This document shows, one piece after another, positions 23,493 through 35,934 of a stretch of DNA of 64,000 nt. Origin of the DNA: Saururus chinensis (Eukaryota; Streptophyta; Magnoliopsida; Piperales; Saururaceae); assembly GCA_035235625.1 (NCBI GenBank), contig CP141146.1, forward strand, positions 9,976,501 to 10,040,500. Direction: 5' to 3'. The translations under genes and the position numbers were made by a program. Below the pieces are notes generated by a model. It did no database searches. It was not told the origin of the DNA and worked only from the letters and a program-made list of their open reading frames with translations. Position 1 is the first letter of the stretch. Every line of letters starts with the position of its first letter.

Positions 23493-24440
23493 TGTAACGT
23501 CCAGGAATTTTCTTAATTCCCGAAGTGGACTATGGGAAATTAGGGTGTTGGACCCCTTGACCTTCTCGTGAGAAGAACTCGATCATCAATTAGAAGTGAT
23601 GATTAAATCCTATATTAATGAAAAGTAGACAGAAAGAGCTTCGAAACGCTACCAAGAATGTACAAGTCGGAGTTCGGATAAGGGAGATATGACCATTCGA
23701 AGTTTAATATAGCGTGCAGGGCCCATTTACCCAAATTGGACGCGTAAATTGGCCGTTTAAGTCACTTTACGGGCCTGATTATTTATGGTGACGAAAATTA
23801 ATAAAAAATAGGCCTAAGTAGTCTATTTAGCCCAACTCTTAAGGGGATTAGGAACCCTAGTTCCTATGCCTATAAAAACAAATAATTAAGGCTTTGGATG
23901 GAAGGAGGGGGAGCCGCCGATGGAATTTTCCAGTGAGGCTGCGGTGACGCTTTGGCGGTGGTGGATCGACGGCAAATCGGCAATTGAGGTAGGACCCTTT
24001 TGTTAGACTTCAAGTTGACTTTAGTGATAGGTTTTGGTGATTAAATACAAATGTAATTTGTATGAAGCAACCATTGTTCGTAAGTTAGTGGAACACTAAT
24101 TTTACTGTACATCGGCCGACAGTTCTTTTCGACGATGGCCGGCCAATCACCGGCTGAACTCAGGGCTAGTTTGGTCGGAATCGCCTTTGAGCAGCAGACT
24201 GACCAGTCTCGGCCCTATGGCCAGTCGAGGCGACTGTAGCGACAGCCGGTGGTGGAAAGTTTGCTATAGAAAAATGGGAATCGGAGCCATTGGCCATGGG
24301 CGGGAGTGGAGCAGCCACCCATCGATGGTGGGGCTTGACCTACTGGATTTGCCACTCGTCGGTGAATCGGATTGGCCCAGCCTCAAGACCTTGTTGTGGC
24401 TACCTTTGCAACCGCCGGCATCCAACAGGCATTCGGCCGA
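23493..24440 (+). mobile_element. LTR fragment related to the solo-LTR-like element at 48739-52388
   Basis: It starts TGTAACGTCCAGGAATTTTC. The first 500 bases are clearly similar to the reverse complement of 52388 down to about 51870, including AGAAAGAGCTTCGAAA, ACGCGTAAATTGGCC and a TATA box (TATAAAAA at 23871). A GGTAGGA word follows the inferred transcription start in both copies. Similarity fades in GC-rich sequence after 24100, and no right terminus is visible. It is most likely a truncated LTR of the same family. Confidence 0.65.
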
Positions 24441-25429
24441 ATAAAAAAAGAAAAAAAGGGCGTCTCAGCACAAAGGCTACGTTTCGAGTGTATTGATCCG
24501 CTAGGAACCTGACGCTCGAAATCCCAAAGTTTTCACCTGCGTTCAAAATCAGACTTCAGAGTCTCTTCATCACCATCTTAGAATCGGACCAAAGGGCGAT
24601 ATGCATAAGGGGAGCGATATCTGCAAAGGGAGAGTGCGTTCAGAGAAAAGTATGGTCTCTTCGAATACTTCTTGGCTCTGAGTGTTGTGTTATTTCTCCT
24701 CTGATTCGTCAAGATAGAGGGTGAGGGCGGCTATCTGTCTTCCCCATGTTGTCCTACTACCGCAGTTCTCAGCCCCAGTGCCTCACGCTGATGGATTAGA
24801 GGGAGAAGGCAGAACTTCTCCAATTTGTTTTCGCTTGTACGATGAAGATGCCTTTTGTGCACTTATGATGAAGAAGCCGTTTGCTTTCCAGGCCTCACTG
24901 CAGTCGAACGACTCCATCTCATTGTGAAATATGGCCGTATGGGTTGTTATTGGATGCTGATTGCTTGAATTCATTTTTTGACATCAACATTTATAGATCC
25001 ATCTCAATGTAAAATGTTGGATGTCATTTCGCCCCTCTTTTTCTTTGGATCTATTGGGTTCCGATTTACAGGTGGCGGAGCCTTTTTGGCACCGCCTCTA
25101 ACATCATAATAAGTCGAGCAACTAATTCAAGGTAGGAAAGTTCGCCTCTGCTGGATTTTGAAAACCTACAAAGACAATACGGCAATTTACCAAGCAGGTC
25201 GATCAGCTGCGGTAGTGGGGCAGACGAGTGATTCTCTTTGGTTCTAAATAGTTAAAGAATCGTTGTTGCAGGTGGACCTTGGCCTCTTGCTGGCAATTAG
25301 AGAATTTATGCCCTTCCTTCACAACTACGGAAAATATCAAAACTAAAGCATATGCAGATGCAATTAGAGCATTTATGTCGTTCACGATCTGGAAAATATC
25401 ATAACTAATGCATATGCAGATTCAATTAC

Positions 25430-25860
25430 TTAAACATCTAACATATAAATTTCTCCATAATATTTATGCGACTCATATTAAATATCTTATTTAGTTTCAA
25501 AATAAATTAATTTCATAGAACTTAATATAGGACAAAGAGAGTAATAATTTGTACAGGACAGAGGAAGTAATAGTGCATCGCTCTAAAATGAATTAATTTT
25601 GGAGTACTCGTATCAGTTAATACGGCCTTCCATGGTCTTATTATGCTTTAAATGAAGTATTCTAATAATATATTATTAATTATAATATTTTTTTATGTTT
25701 ATCAAAGGGTTTACGATTATTTTGGCGCATACCAAACATATCACCGGTGCATACCCGTATTTATAGTCATCGATACTGTCATCCATATCGATACTGCCAG
25801 ATCTGCAACATCTAGTTACATATGCGATATCTCATTGAAAAATCACTAATAAAAAAGTTT
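25430..25860. repeat. Dispersed AT-rich repeat shared with a CYP76 intron
   Basis: This stretch resembles 56030-56395 in the intron of the gene at 54206-57565. Shared words include AATAGTGCAT, GTATCAGTTAATACGG-like and TCATCGATACT, in the same order. Both copies have CGATA-rich words near the right end. It is a non-coding transposon-like repeat of unknown class. Confidence 0.55.
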
Positions 25861-26290
25861 CAATAAAAAACTAAAATGTGTTGGTTGTGCCATTGTGACA
25901 TGAATTAAAATGTCCTGGTCCTCATCTTTTGTTGTTCCAGCCTAGCCTTTTGTTAGTTAAAACGATGCTAACCATATCTTACATTTGAAAATCATTTGAA
26001 ACCCGCAGGAAGGCAAAATCTATAGACTATGACAATTAATTAGATGAGATATATTCACAAAGTTACATCTAATAGCATAGTACTAATCTCTTCGTCTTTA
26101 GTCTATTTTGGAAAAAATAAATGGAGCTCCTAATGTCAGACAGATGAGTATCATAAAAACAATTCTTAAAAAATCAAATATGATGCAAGCCAATGTCCAT
26201 AATTAGTTGGCTTCCATCCCTCCCAAAAAGCATGCCTCCAGGGCGCAGGCTCTATTGACTGAGCCATGAAGCCATACAAAGCCCTTAATA

Positions 26291-26392
26291 TTCCCTCCAT
26301 GCCACAACAAGTGTCTTATTTAATTTTTAAAAATAAATAAAAACTAATTTATTTTGAAAAATTAAATAAGCCATTTATTGTAGGACGGAGTA
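26291..26392. mobile_element. Short Stowaway-like MITE
   Basis: TTCCCTCCATGCCACAACAA on the left and TTATTGTAGGACGGAGTATT on the right are imperfect inverted repeats around about 60 bp of AT-rich sequence with internal mirror symmetry. Confidence 0.55.
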
Positions 26393-27751
26393 TTATTTAT
26401 GTGGGCATTGGATCTTATCCCTCTTTGGGGGCATTGAATCTCAAATGCTTCACAACTCTACACCATTCATTCGGCTACTCGTATGAAGACCCAATAGTGG
26501 TTGAGCACGCAAGTGTTGAAAAGTTGAAGGGCTCTATGTTCAGCTTGAGTCGGAATTGACTTGCTAGAAGGTGTAATTCTACAATCCTCCCCTTCTCCAA
26601 GAAATGTCTTACTGTAAAAGCATTTTTAATGCAGACTCAAAGTGGCAGTCTTGGCCATTCACTTCGACACCTTCATGTGATTGTCTTACCTCCCACGTGA
26701 TGAAGACATAGAAAAAAGCAAGCCACCTTCTGAAACCCAAAAAAAAAAAATGATTAGTCAACATTCGCTGATCATTCTATGCTAGTTTACACCAAAAGAT
26801 TGTGACGCTTGAAAATAAAACGATAATATAACTGGATTCTTACGTTTGGTATAGATTTTTTACGAAAGAATGATGTTCATATATTATTTTTTTACGAAAG
26901 AATGATGTTCATAAATATATTCAGTGTATCTTCAACTTTCAATCTTGTCATCTACATAGAATAGAGACACCTGCCTGCATCGTGCGCTATAAGTGACTTC
27001 TTTCGCATCGAATTTTTAAGTTCAATATATCAAACGTGCTTCTGCCCTCATTCACCACCTCTATCTCCAGATAACTCCATTTGCCAGTATACTGATAGCC
27101 TAGAGTCGATCCAAAAGCGACCTGATTATATACTTTTCCAGGTCGATCGGTCTCAACTCTCAGCTCTTAATACACTTTTGTATGCCGCCGGAGATCACCA
27201 CATCAACGACGATTTGAAGGAAGACTGGAACTAGTTAAATGTATCTATCAAATGGCGCCGCCTTTATTGGAAGCTTTAAATTTTTAAACCAAATGTGGTA
27301 TAAAGAAAGAACACACTCCAATAATAAATTTCTCTGTGCCCCGCTTCACTAAAAAAATCATCCATGCGGTCATTGGGGTATTAAAGTGATTTTTTAGGTA
27401 CATATAAACATGTTCCATAAAAAAGAATTGAGGTTACTTATAAGTGTGGGCCATTGGCCCCAATTTCATCCCATGGAAGGAAATAATAAGTTAGATAATC
27501 ATAGTTTCCCAAAAGCTCTAATAGTTAGAAAATATAATAGCTCGAGCTTTGCATACGTGCTTTGCATAGTGCACACACTTGCATATCGTGGAACTAGATA
27601 CTAGACTGATACACTAGATAACCATAGTTTTCTAAAAGCTCGAGCTATTAAAAAATTTATTATTAATATATTTACTTTATATTCCAACAATAAGTGCAAT
27701 TCCAAAGCCAATGCTCAAAGCATAAAGAAAAAACAAAAGAACATATATATA

Positions 27752-27946
27752 CTCCCTCCATCTCATATTACTAACTCAATTTGGAAAGTTAGTAATTTTT
27801 ATGGAATGATGAGACCCATAGGTACATTAATTTATTGATTGGTCAAGCTCATAGCTAAGAAAATAAAAAATAGCTTATGAGACACTTCTAAGTACTTAGC
27901 CACTTAATTTGAGCCAAATCGAATTATTAATATGGTTTGAAGGGAG
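27752..27946. mobile_element. Stowaway-like MITE, unit 1 copy
   Basis: CTCCCTCCATCTCATATTAC at the left and TTATTAATATGGTTTGAAGGGAG-like sequence at the right are inverted. TA flanks the left end. Counterparts sit at the same position in the other units (39221-39399, 45763-45957, 52618-52812), so insertion preceded the duplications. Confidence 0.8.
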
Positions 27947-28426
27947 AGTACCATTTAGATTTTAAAATAGGAAAAAATATGAGTGAAGGGACCAAGCCCT
28001 TGTAGACTAGGTCTTGAGTTTTCATCATAAAAAGAGCAAAAAGTTATCGATTGGTGTATGAACCAATTGCGACCGATATATTCACTAACTCTCGGCCTGA
28101 TTTTGTGAAGGATTTGTTTTAACAATGATGGATCGGTTTTGTGGATCAATCGATCGATCAATGAATTGTTTCTTGTTTTTCCTAAAGCGATTGATCGATA
28201 CACATACCCTTACATGTTTTTCCATGGCAATAATACAAGATTTTTTGCGAGAAATATATATGACAGTTTGTGACTGATTGCTTCTGATGAGAGCATTCCA
28301 GGCGTCCATACCATTAAAGAGCGAGCAACTCATCCAAAGTCAACAGTACGTGCAATGTGTCCATTGCACATCGCTCCAATTTAAGTCTTACTTTAAACAC
28401 TATATATTAAAATTATTTTTTTACAC

Positions 28427-28434
28427 TATAAAAA
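28427..28434 (+). promoter_or_regulatory. Candidate TATA box of the CYP76 gene at 28543
   Basis: TATAAAAA lies 109 bp upstream of the ATG. The matching position in the copies at 47345 and 54206 reads CACTAAAAATT because two bases (TA) are missing. A second TATATATTA word at about 28401 is present in all three and may be the functional one. Confidence 0.4.
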
Positions 28435-28542
28435 TTGGGTTTCCAACTCACAAAATGAGCTTCACAATGCTTGAAGAGTCTATATTAAGAGAGGAAGAGA
28501 GAGCCATATAGAGCACAGGGCAAGTATCGAGCTAAAGAGCTC

Positions 28543-30914
28543 ATGGAGTTGTCAGATCTGTTGGCTCTTGTGTCATTCATCTTCATTTGCATCAATGGTC
28601 ATCGTATTTTGAGCAATTGGCTCCCAAATTCTAGAAAGCTTCCGCCAGGGCCTGTTGGCCTTCCCATCCTCGGCAGCCTCTTACAAGTAGGAGACAGGCC
28701 TCATGAGTCCCTGGCCTCTATTGCTAAGGAATATGGTCCACTGATGACTATTCGACTTGGCTTAGTTACAACAATAGTTGTATCATCTGCAGACATGGCC
28801 AGAGAGATCCTCCAAAAACACGACCTCGCCTTCTCCGGCCGCCCTGTCCCTGATGCTGTCCGCGGGGAAGCGCAGTTCGAGCTCTCGATGGTGTGGCAGT
28901 CGGCGGGGCCGACATGGCGCAACCTTAGAAAGATATGTGCCACACAAATGTTCACCAACCAGAGATTGGACGCTTATCAAGGCCTCCGGAATGAAAGGAT
29001 GAAAGGCTTAATCAACATTGTGCATGACTACTCTTCAGCTAATCAGACGGTTAATATCGGCAGATTAGCCTTCGCAACCACTCTTAATTTGGTGTCGAAC
29101 GCAGTCTTTTCAAGGGACTTGGTCGACCCCAGATCAGAGGACTCCCAAGAGTTCAGGGACGTGGTGTGGGGAGTGATGAAGTATGTTGGGAAGCCTAATG
29201 TGTCTGATTTCTTCCCTCTCATCAAGGCATTTGATGTGCAAGGGATAAGGCGCCATGCCAAGGCCTCTTACGACCATCTTCTTAGGATTGTGGATGACTT
29301 GATTGATGAACGTCTCAAGTGGAGGTCCAATGGCTCCCCTAGGTGGAATGATTTCCTAGATGTACTCTTAGATAGCGCTGAAGAAGAAGGCTCAGACTTG
29401 GATCGTGGACATATCAAGCTGCTTATCACGGTACTTCCGAAATTCTTCTCTTCAAGTTTGTTACATGTTCTACCTGCCCTGCATGCATTGAAATTATACA
29501 ATCTTGTTAGTTCTACAAACTTGAATGTTCTAATTGCCGTCGTGCAAGCCGTATGTCGTCGGTTTAATGACGTTCCTGTCCATTTTTTGAAGAAAGGGTC
29601 AAAGAGGAACTCGCTTTCTATTACTGTTTTTGCACTGTCTTTGATGGAAGAATTTTCGTGTACTTGTACACTAAGGTCTCGGATGGGGCCTTGAAGGGGG
29701 CTTTGGAGTTCAGTCAAGACTGAAAGGGGCGAATTCAAATCCACTAGCAAAGCTTATTACAATATGCACCGCCGACAGAGGCTGTGGTGAAACTTCACCG
29801 GCGACTCTGGACGCAGTAGACGTCACACATTAAATGATGTAGTTTGGTGGTTGGGGAGGCCATTGGGGCTATAAATGCTTCACGATCCCTGTCCTCATCT
29901 AGCCCTATAATCGGTAAAAACAACTTCAAAGAAACCAAATTTTGTGGCTTTGTATAATAAGAATGGTTGTCCCTTGACTAGCTACCCAACACCATCGATG
30001 CCATCTTCCAGTGGGAAGACTTTTCTTTGTTCCCTAATGAGCCAAGCTCCCATACGAGGTTTACATTTGGCTCATGGGAGCATGGAATACCCTTCCCCCT
30101 TCAATGATAATTGAAAGTTTGTCATCGATCTAGGTGAGTCTTTATCATCTGAGTGATCTAGTTGTACATAATTCATATCATGGCATTTTTTTTCACGAAA
30201 ATCCCAAGACGTCACCCTAGCCTCATAAAATGCAAGAAACTCTGTTTTATCTTTAATACATGTCTAATGGCATAATTGATATCAAAACACTTTTAGGACT
30301 TGTACATTGCTGGAGGTGACACAAGCGCAGCCACAACCGAATGGGTGATGGCGGAGCTGCTTCGCCACCCAGACGCCATGGCCAAGGTCCAGCAGGAGCT
30401 GCTTGAAGTTGTCGGCCGTGGCAGAGAAGTTGAAGAATCCGATATCCCTCAGCTGCCATACCTACAGGCAGTGGTGAAGGAGTCCATGAGACTGCACTCA
30501 ACTGCACCACTTCTTCTGCCCCACAAATCAGAGACAGAGGTGGAGGTGTGTGGGTATGTGATCCCCAAGCACACCCAAGTGCTTGTAAACGTCTATGCCA
30601 TAGGCAGGGATGAGGCCTACTGGAAGAATGCTGAGAGTTTCAAGCCAGAGAGATTCATGGAGTCAAAGGCAGACTTTAGAGGCAAGGACTGGGGCTTGAT
30701 TCCCTTTGGGGCAGGGCGCAGGATCTGCCCGGGTCTACCTCTGGCTCTTAGAATGGTTCATCTCATGCTGGCCAACCTTTTGAATGCCTTTGACTGGAAG
30801 CTCCCGGATGGTGTCTCATCTGAAACATTGGAGATGAAAGACAAGGTTGGTGTTACACTCCAGCTGGCGTCTTCGCTTCGGGCCGTTCCTTTTAGGCGTT
30901 TGGTTAAGACTTAA
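28543..30914 (+). CDS. Cytochrome P450, CYP76-type, copy A (intact)
   Basis: Two exons, 28543-29430 and 30297-30914, joined in phase 0, encode 501 residues. This is the usual CYP71-clan one-intron structure. The N-terminal anchor is at residues 3-25, then the proline hinge KLPPGPVGLPILG. The I-helix is AGGDTS at 301-306, ExxR at 358-361 (ESMR), PERF at 413-416 or close by, and the heme loop FGAGRRICPG ends with Cys440 as ligand. Phrases such as REILQKHDLAFSGRPVPDAVR and RNLRKICATQMFTNQRLDA are typical of CYP76. CYP76 enzymes are ER-bound monooxygenases, often of monoterpenols such as geraniol or of diterpenoids; the substrate here is unknown. The 866-bp intron starts GTACTT and stays open for about 260 bases. 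AATAAA is at 31066. It is near-identical to the copies at 47345 and 54206. Confidence 0.93.
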
Positions 30915-32360
30915 GGCTCCTACCGCTGTACAATGTGTATAAGGTTTCAATTATTAATGCATGATAGGAGGATCTAATACTGTTGTAATAATGTCCACTA
31001 TAGTAATAGGAGAGGTAATCGATCAAATCCCATTGGCATACAATGGGAAAGTTGTGTGTCTTATCAATAAAAAAATAAAAAGATTTTCCTTTTTCATAAG
31101 TTTAGTGGTGGTGATGTAGTAATTAACCAATCGTATCAGTGCTAGAACAATTAGTAGTTTAATTGTTTAACAAAAAGATAAAGTGAAAATATCAATAGGT
31201 TAGTAAAGGAAAGGATCTGGATATACACACAACAAATTTGTCCAATAAATCCCTTTTAACTGCGTTGTGGTTTGATATAGCATATCAACCTTACACAAAG
31301 CTCATTTGTGCATATATATTCTGTCTAACTAAAATTCAGTTGAGGAGCTTTGTTAGGCAGATTCGTTAGGTGATTATCATTTTCTCCTACAGGGGGTTAC
31401 TCAATCTACATTTCATAATTCAGAATAAAATCTTTGATTTTAAAATTTTAGTGTTAGTCATTTAGGATTTCTAACAACATTTTATAATCCAGCATTAGTA
31501 AATAAGGATTTTCGATAGTATATTTTAGATACAATGTTAGTGAATTAGGCATCACAATTCTAAACTCATATAATCCAAAGGTAGTCAAAAACTATGAAAG
31601 TACAATTGATTTGCATTTATGGGATAAGTTATAACGTGATTCAGGTATTTCACAATACCTCCTCCTGAGGTGGTCTTCTTAAATCATATTGGGCTCTCAT
31701 TTTTCACTTAACTGGTCAAAATTTTTGAGCGAGTAAAAGGGTGCAACCAGGGCCTCGAGATCATCTTCGTACTTCCTCTTCCGGGTAGCTTCCTATGTTC
31801 CCCCCTCCTCTCTTCTCTTTCCCTCTGATTCCCACTCAACGTACCTTCACACATAGCTCCATCTTTCACATATATTCTTTATCAAGGATAGGAGGCAAAA
31901 GGCTTCGTCATCTTGGCGTGTTCATCTTCTGCATATGTTAAATGGCGCATGTTAGCTTTTGCTTAGCTTGGGAAAACTTATATAACATTACCATATGTAC
32001 TATTAGAAAACTAAATTTTATCAGAGTTTGAAGACATTGTCTGCCCTCATCTTTGAACGTTTGGGTTAAAGAATGCATATTATATATTATCCACAACTTA
32101 CTTCAGTGTTTTGATGATTGGCAACAACTATGGGTTTTTTCCTAGTTATTGTGGTTTGCGCTGATGATGCCCTTCTCACACCTTTTATTGTGTTAGCCAT
32201 GCAAAGATTATCCTATAACCTAGAGGATTTCAAGATTAGAAGTGTGTTTCAGCTCCAAACCATAATTATGTCATTCCAGATTCTTACCTCCTCTTCGCTG
32301 ATTACATTCTTTTTTGTTCACACGAAGATCATGTATCCGTGGGGAGGCGTTGCCTCCCTC
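30915..32360 (+). repeat. Downstream segment of CYP76 unit 1
   Basis: Similar to 57566-58456 downstream of the copy at 54206, ending near the shared words TGGGGAGGCGTTGC. Relative to that copy, about 540 extra bases lie between roughly 31388 and 31935. They are AT-rich and non-coding and may be an insertion here or a deletion there. Confidence 0.7.
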
Positions 32361-33059
32361 TCTTGTTAGTACTTCATGGGATTCCATGTGACTTTTTGTA
32401 ATTTATAAATTTCAAATATACTTTAGTAAAGGGATGTATTTATATACACCCCAATAATCTCTTCAGTACCTATAAACCCCCCTAATAAATGTATGAGTAA
32501 TGCAAGGTATTAATGAGATTATTAGGGTGCATATAGACACATTCTTAGTAGAAAGTAACAAGAAGCTCCACTCTTATGCTGCGTGTAACTTTTAATATCA
32601 TTTTTTTCAATTATGCAAGTTTTTTGGTCCATGCACTTCTTAGAGTCGACATTGGCCAAAATTTGATGGAAAGGAAGAAGGGTTTGGTATATCTCTCTGT
32701 CTTATATTAATAGTTACATATGGAAAAATAGTAGTATTATTAAATAGTAAAATCCACATTTAAGAGAATGAAAAATAGACTTGTAATACTTTTTTTAAGC
32801 ACCTAATAATTTAAATTTAATAAAATAAAGCTATTAATATGGAACAAACATTGTTGCTAAATAAAGCTATTACTTTAAGATAGGAGTATATAAATAAATT
32901 TTACATGAGAGGCTACAAAATCAGTTGCATACCGGCGAGATTTTCCCTCCTTTGCTATACAAGAATTTGTTGCAAGGATTGTATAAGACGGAATGGGTCA
33001 TACAAGCGGAACTGAGTGTAATTGGCGCGCGCTAGTTGGTCATGGGCGTGTTTAGTCCT
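32361..33059. other. Intergenic DNA with a MITE-like stretch
   Basis: No gene. The sequence at about 32690-32890 (CTCTCTGTCTTATATTAATAG at the left, AAGATAGGAGTATA at the right) resembles a decayed Stowaway-like MITE. Confidence 0.45.
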
Positions 33060-33410
33060 CATGTATCATCTAATAGTCTAATACCCTCGCGCAAATTGAA
33101 GTGGGGACTCTCAATACGAAGCTTTGACCAAAGCAATTGGAACCGAGGTTGAGACAAAGCCTTAGTAAAGAAATAAACTAACTGGCATGTGCTGACTAAA
33201 AACTATAGCTAGCTTGCCGTCAGATCCTGGTGTCTCATGAAATTTGTCGATCTATACTTACTTTGTCTGTTCATGAAAAACTAGATTTGAGGTCATATAG
33301 GTAGAACTAATGTTGTCACGAAAAAATGGTAGAAGGTTGCGGGGGCTTGAGTTTGGTGGAGCGAAACAAATGAAGTAACTACAATAATTCAGCCTTCATA
33401 GTTGCAAGTT
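33060..33410 (-). pseudogene. Degenerate Ty1/copia RNase H fragment
   Basis: Read on the minus strand, the three frames together give recognisable pieces of the C-terminal RNase H region of copia polyproteins. These include a FHERTKH-like segment followed by FFTKALSQPRFQLLWSKL and a terminal LRIESPHFNLREG-like run. Stops and frame changes break it, and no integrase or reverse transcriptase remains nearby. It is a dead fragment. Confidence 0.7.
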
Positions 33411-33416
33411 CACGAT

Positions 33417-35431
33417 TGTCATGACCCGGAATTACACTAATTTTTTATACCAAAACTGACCGGTCACGAAGAAAGAATTGACCATAACCATAATATATAA
33501 ATTTAATTTTTTTAGGAAATACATTGTCTATCTGCAAATACATAAGAAGAAAATAAACGATTTTATAAGTCATACAGAAAAATATATAAACTTAAGACCA
33601 ACGAGTCTTGTAACTAGGGCTGCATTCCGGTTCAGTTTTAGGCAGTTCGAACTAAATTTTAGAACCGAGATGCAAGAACTAAACCGAACCAAATTTTAGA
33701 AACCGAACTGCACTGACATAAGAACCGAACCTGAACCGAAACCGAATAAAAACCGAACATTTTAATTAAATTACTTTAATTAATCAAAACATTACAAAAA
33801 AATTGATCCAAGGTTACAACCTATCACATTTATCATACATATTTATACATAAAATATATGCTTCAGTTTGTGCCTCTTTCTTTCTTAGCAGCTCTGTCCT
33901 CAATTTATTGAGGAATTGGACATGGAAAAACAAAAAGAATGTTAAACTAATAGCATTACTGGATTTAATTTGCAATTCTGATCCCTTATCAATGTACTTC
34001 TGCAAAAAGCAAAGCAAACTGCTACCTCTCGCTCATGCTAGTCATAAGGAAAAAAAAAATGTAAAGGTTCCAAGATTTGGCACCAAATATGATTTTACTA
34101 TCACCAACAACGCATAAAAAGAAAAACCTACTACGCATTTCATCATCCATAGTTACTAGCAAGCAGAATGGGGACACATTACTACTAATCGAGCCGCCAG
34201 TAGAGAAAAAAAATGAAAACAAAACATTTTCATATCGATATAAACAGGTACAAAGCTTAAGTCCAGCCTTGCATAAATCAGAGCAAAAACAACACAAGTA
34301 AAGTGGAAGAAGGGAGGAAGGTGTCCTCTTCAAATGGACGAGAAAACAGAAGAGGGAAAAAAGACTAAAAAGGAAGAAGACGAAAAAAGATTTAACCTGA
34401 AAATGGTTTGCAAGGACAGGGCACGCCTAGCCAGAAAAGCCAAATCCCGGCCGGCGCGAAGGCTTTTTATAGTGGGGTTTGCAGCGTGAGCTTTTGCTCG
34501 ACCTCCTGCGCAAGTGCTTTCGACAGTGGGGGAGCAGTAGGAGAAGAAGACGAAGATGCCGAAGCTACATATCTCGCCACACCCCTGCCTCTCCCGCCCA
34601 CGGCTACGTGAGAAATGCTAGGCCACTTGTGACCTCCACCCTGCCGGCCACTGCCCCGAGTGACCTGGCGAGACATGAGGGTCCAATGTTACTGACAGAG
34701 ACAATTTTTGGGTCGGAGGAGAGCCATTTCTTCTTCACAGCGGTCAGAGACGGGGGAGCGGCCGGAGACGAGAGAGAGAGCCACTGCGGCGCCATTGCCT
34801 GCTGAGAATGGGAGATATTTGGGCAAAGTGAGATTAGGGTTGGAAAGGGTGAAAGTGTGTTTTTATATATGGGTTGATATTTTATTTTGGTTTGGTTTGG
34901 TTCGGTTCCGATTTCGATTTTTTTTTCTAAAACCGAACTGAACCAAAATTTACTTGATTTTTTTCTTTAAATCGAACCAAACCGAACTGTTAAATTTCGG
35001 TTCGGTTTTACCTGATTCGGTTCGGTTCCAGTTTTTTGGTGCAGCCCTACTTGTAATAGATCTTTACACACTTCCGGAGTGCACATAGAAAATTTCGTAC
35101 TAACTTCCCAACTAGGTCTTACTGGTCCTGTGAGGTTGTGTGGTGAGTATTTTAGAATACTTGTAAGAAAAACTATACTAATAAACATAAAATGTAACAT
35201 GTGGCAGGTTTCAAATTACATAATTTGTATAAATCATAAAGAAAAATATTATGATTTAAAAAATTAGGGTGTGCTTCTTACCCAATACCTCTGTTAGGTC
35301 TTTTATCTATGTATTGAAGATGTTACTAGGGATTTGCAAGCTCTTTTAACTTGTTACTAGTGTCCTTAATACCTACTTCATCCTAAAGAGCATGTTGTAG
35401 GTACCAAATAATTACCTTTTACTCATTCAAA
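33417..35431 (-). mobile_element. LTR-like sequence split by a hAT-like insertion
   Basis: It begins TGTCATGACCCGGAATTAC, again the complement of a gypsy-type LTR end. It is non-coding and is interrupted by the hAT-like element at 33615-35049. After the insertion, AT-rich sequence with a GTGAGTATTTTAGAATAC word continues to the CACTA element at 35432. The other terminus is not identifiable. Confidence 0.4.
33615..35049. mobile_element. Non-autonomous hAT-like transposon
   Basis: The ends are TAGGGCTGCA and TGCAGCCCTA, flanked by CTTGTAAC (33607-33614) and CTTGTAAT (35050-35057): an 8-bp target duplication with one mismatch, as expected for hAT elements. Both subterminal regions are dense in AACCGAAC-type words, reversed at the right end. 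No transposase frame is visible. The middle (about 34440-34810) is unusually GC-rich for the element, with open frames on both strands, and may be captured host sequence. Confidence 0.85.
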
Positions 35432-35934
35432 CACTACAACAAAAAGGACATTTAGCAACATATTTATGCGTCGCTAATAGTCCCCTAAGCGTCGCTAATG
35501 ACTATTAATGACGAATAAACAATGTTGCTATAAGCGTCGCAAAAAGTGTTGTCGCTATTGCCTATTAGCGACACATAATGAAAAGTGTTGCTAATAGTAC
35601 CTATTAGCGACGTACATTTATGTGTCGTTTTTAAAAAAAATTACGTCGCTAATAATTAGTTATTAGCGATGTTATTATATACGTCGCTAAAGCAGAAAAT
35701 CATTTTTAAAAAAATAAAAAATAGCTTATTAGCGACGCATAATTACATGCATCTCTAATAATTCGTTATTAGCGCATTTTTTAAGCATTGCTAATATTAA
35801 AAAAATATTTTTTAAAAAATGAAATTTCATGTATTAGCAAGAGCATCGCTAATAAGTAAAATAATAAAAAAAAGGTTTTAGCGACGCGTTTAAAAGAGTA
35901 GCTAAAGCCTTAAAATATTTAAAAAAAAACTAGC

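Larger units (their letters stand above)
24441..26490. other. Intergenic DNA with small repeats
   Basis: No gene is recognised. It contains a dispersed AT-rich repeat at 25430-25860, a tRNA-like A-box sequence on the minus strand at about 26216-26275 (SINE-like), and a short MITE at 26291-26392. Confidence 0.4.
26491..28542 (+). repeat. Upstream segment of CYP76 unit 1 (segmental duplication)
   Basis: From CCAATAGTGGTTGAGCACGC onward this segment is closely similar to 44491-47344. From about 27390 it is also similar to 38860-40452 and to 48598-54205 with insertions removed. It carries a MITE at 27752-27946, a stretch rich in CGATCGATC words at about 28100-28200, and TATAAAAA at 28427-28434. 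Unit 1 alone has a short tandem duplication at 26856-26911. The block probably contains the promoter of the downstream P450. Confidence 0.8.

Noticed and set aside
26216..26275. A tRNA gene on the minus strand
   Set aside because: There is an A-box-like word but no proper B box, cloverleaf or anticodon arm; SINE-like at best.
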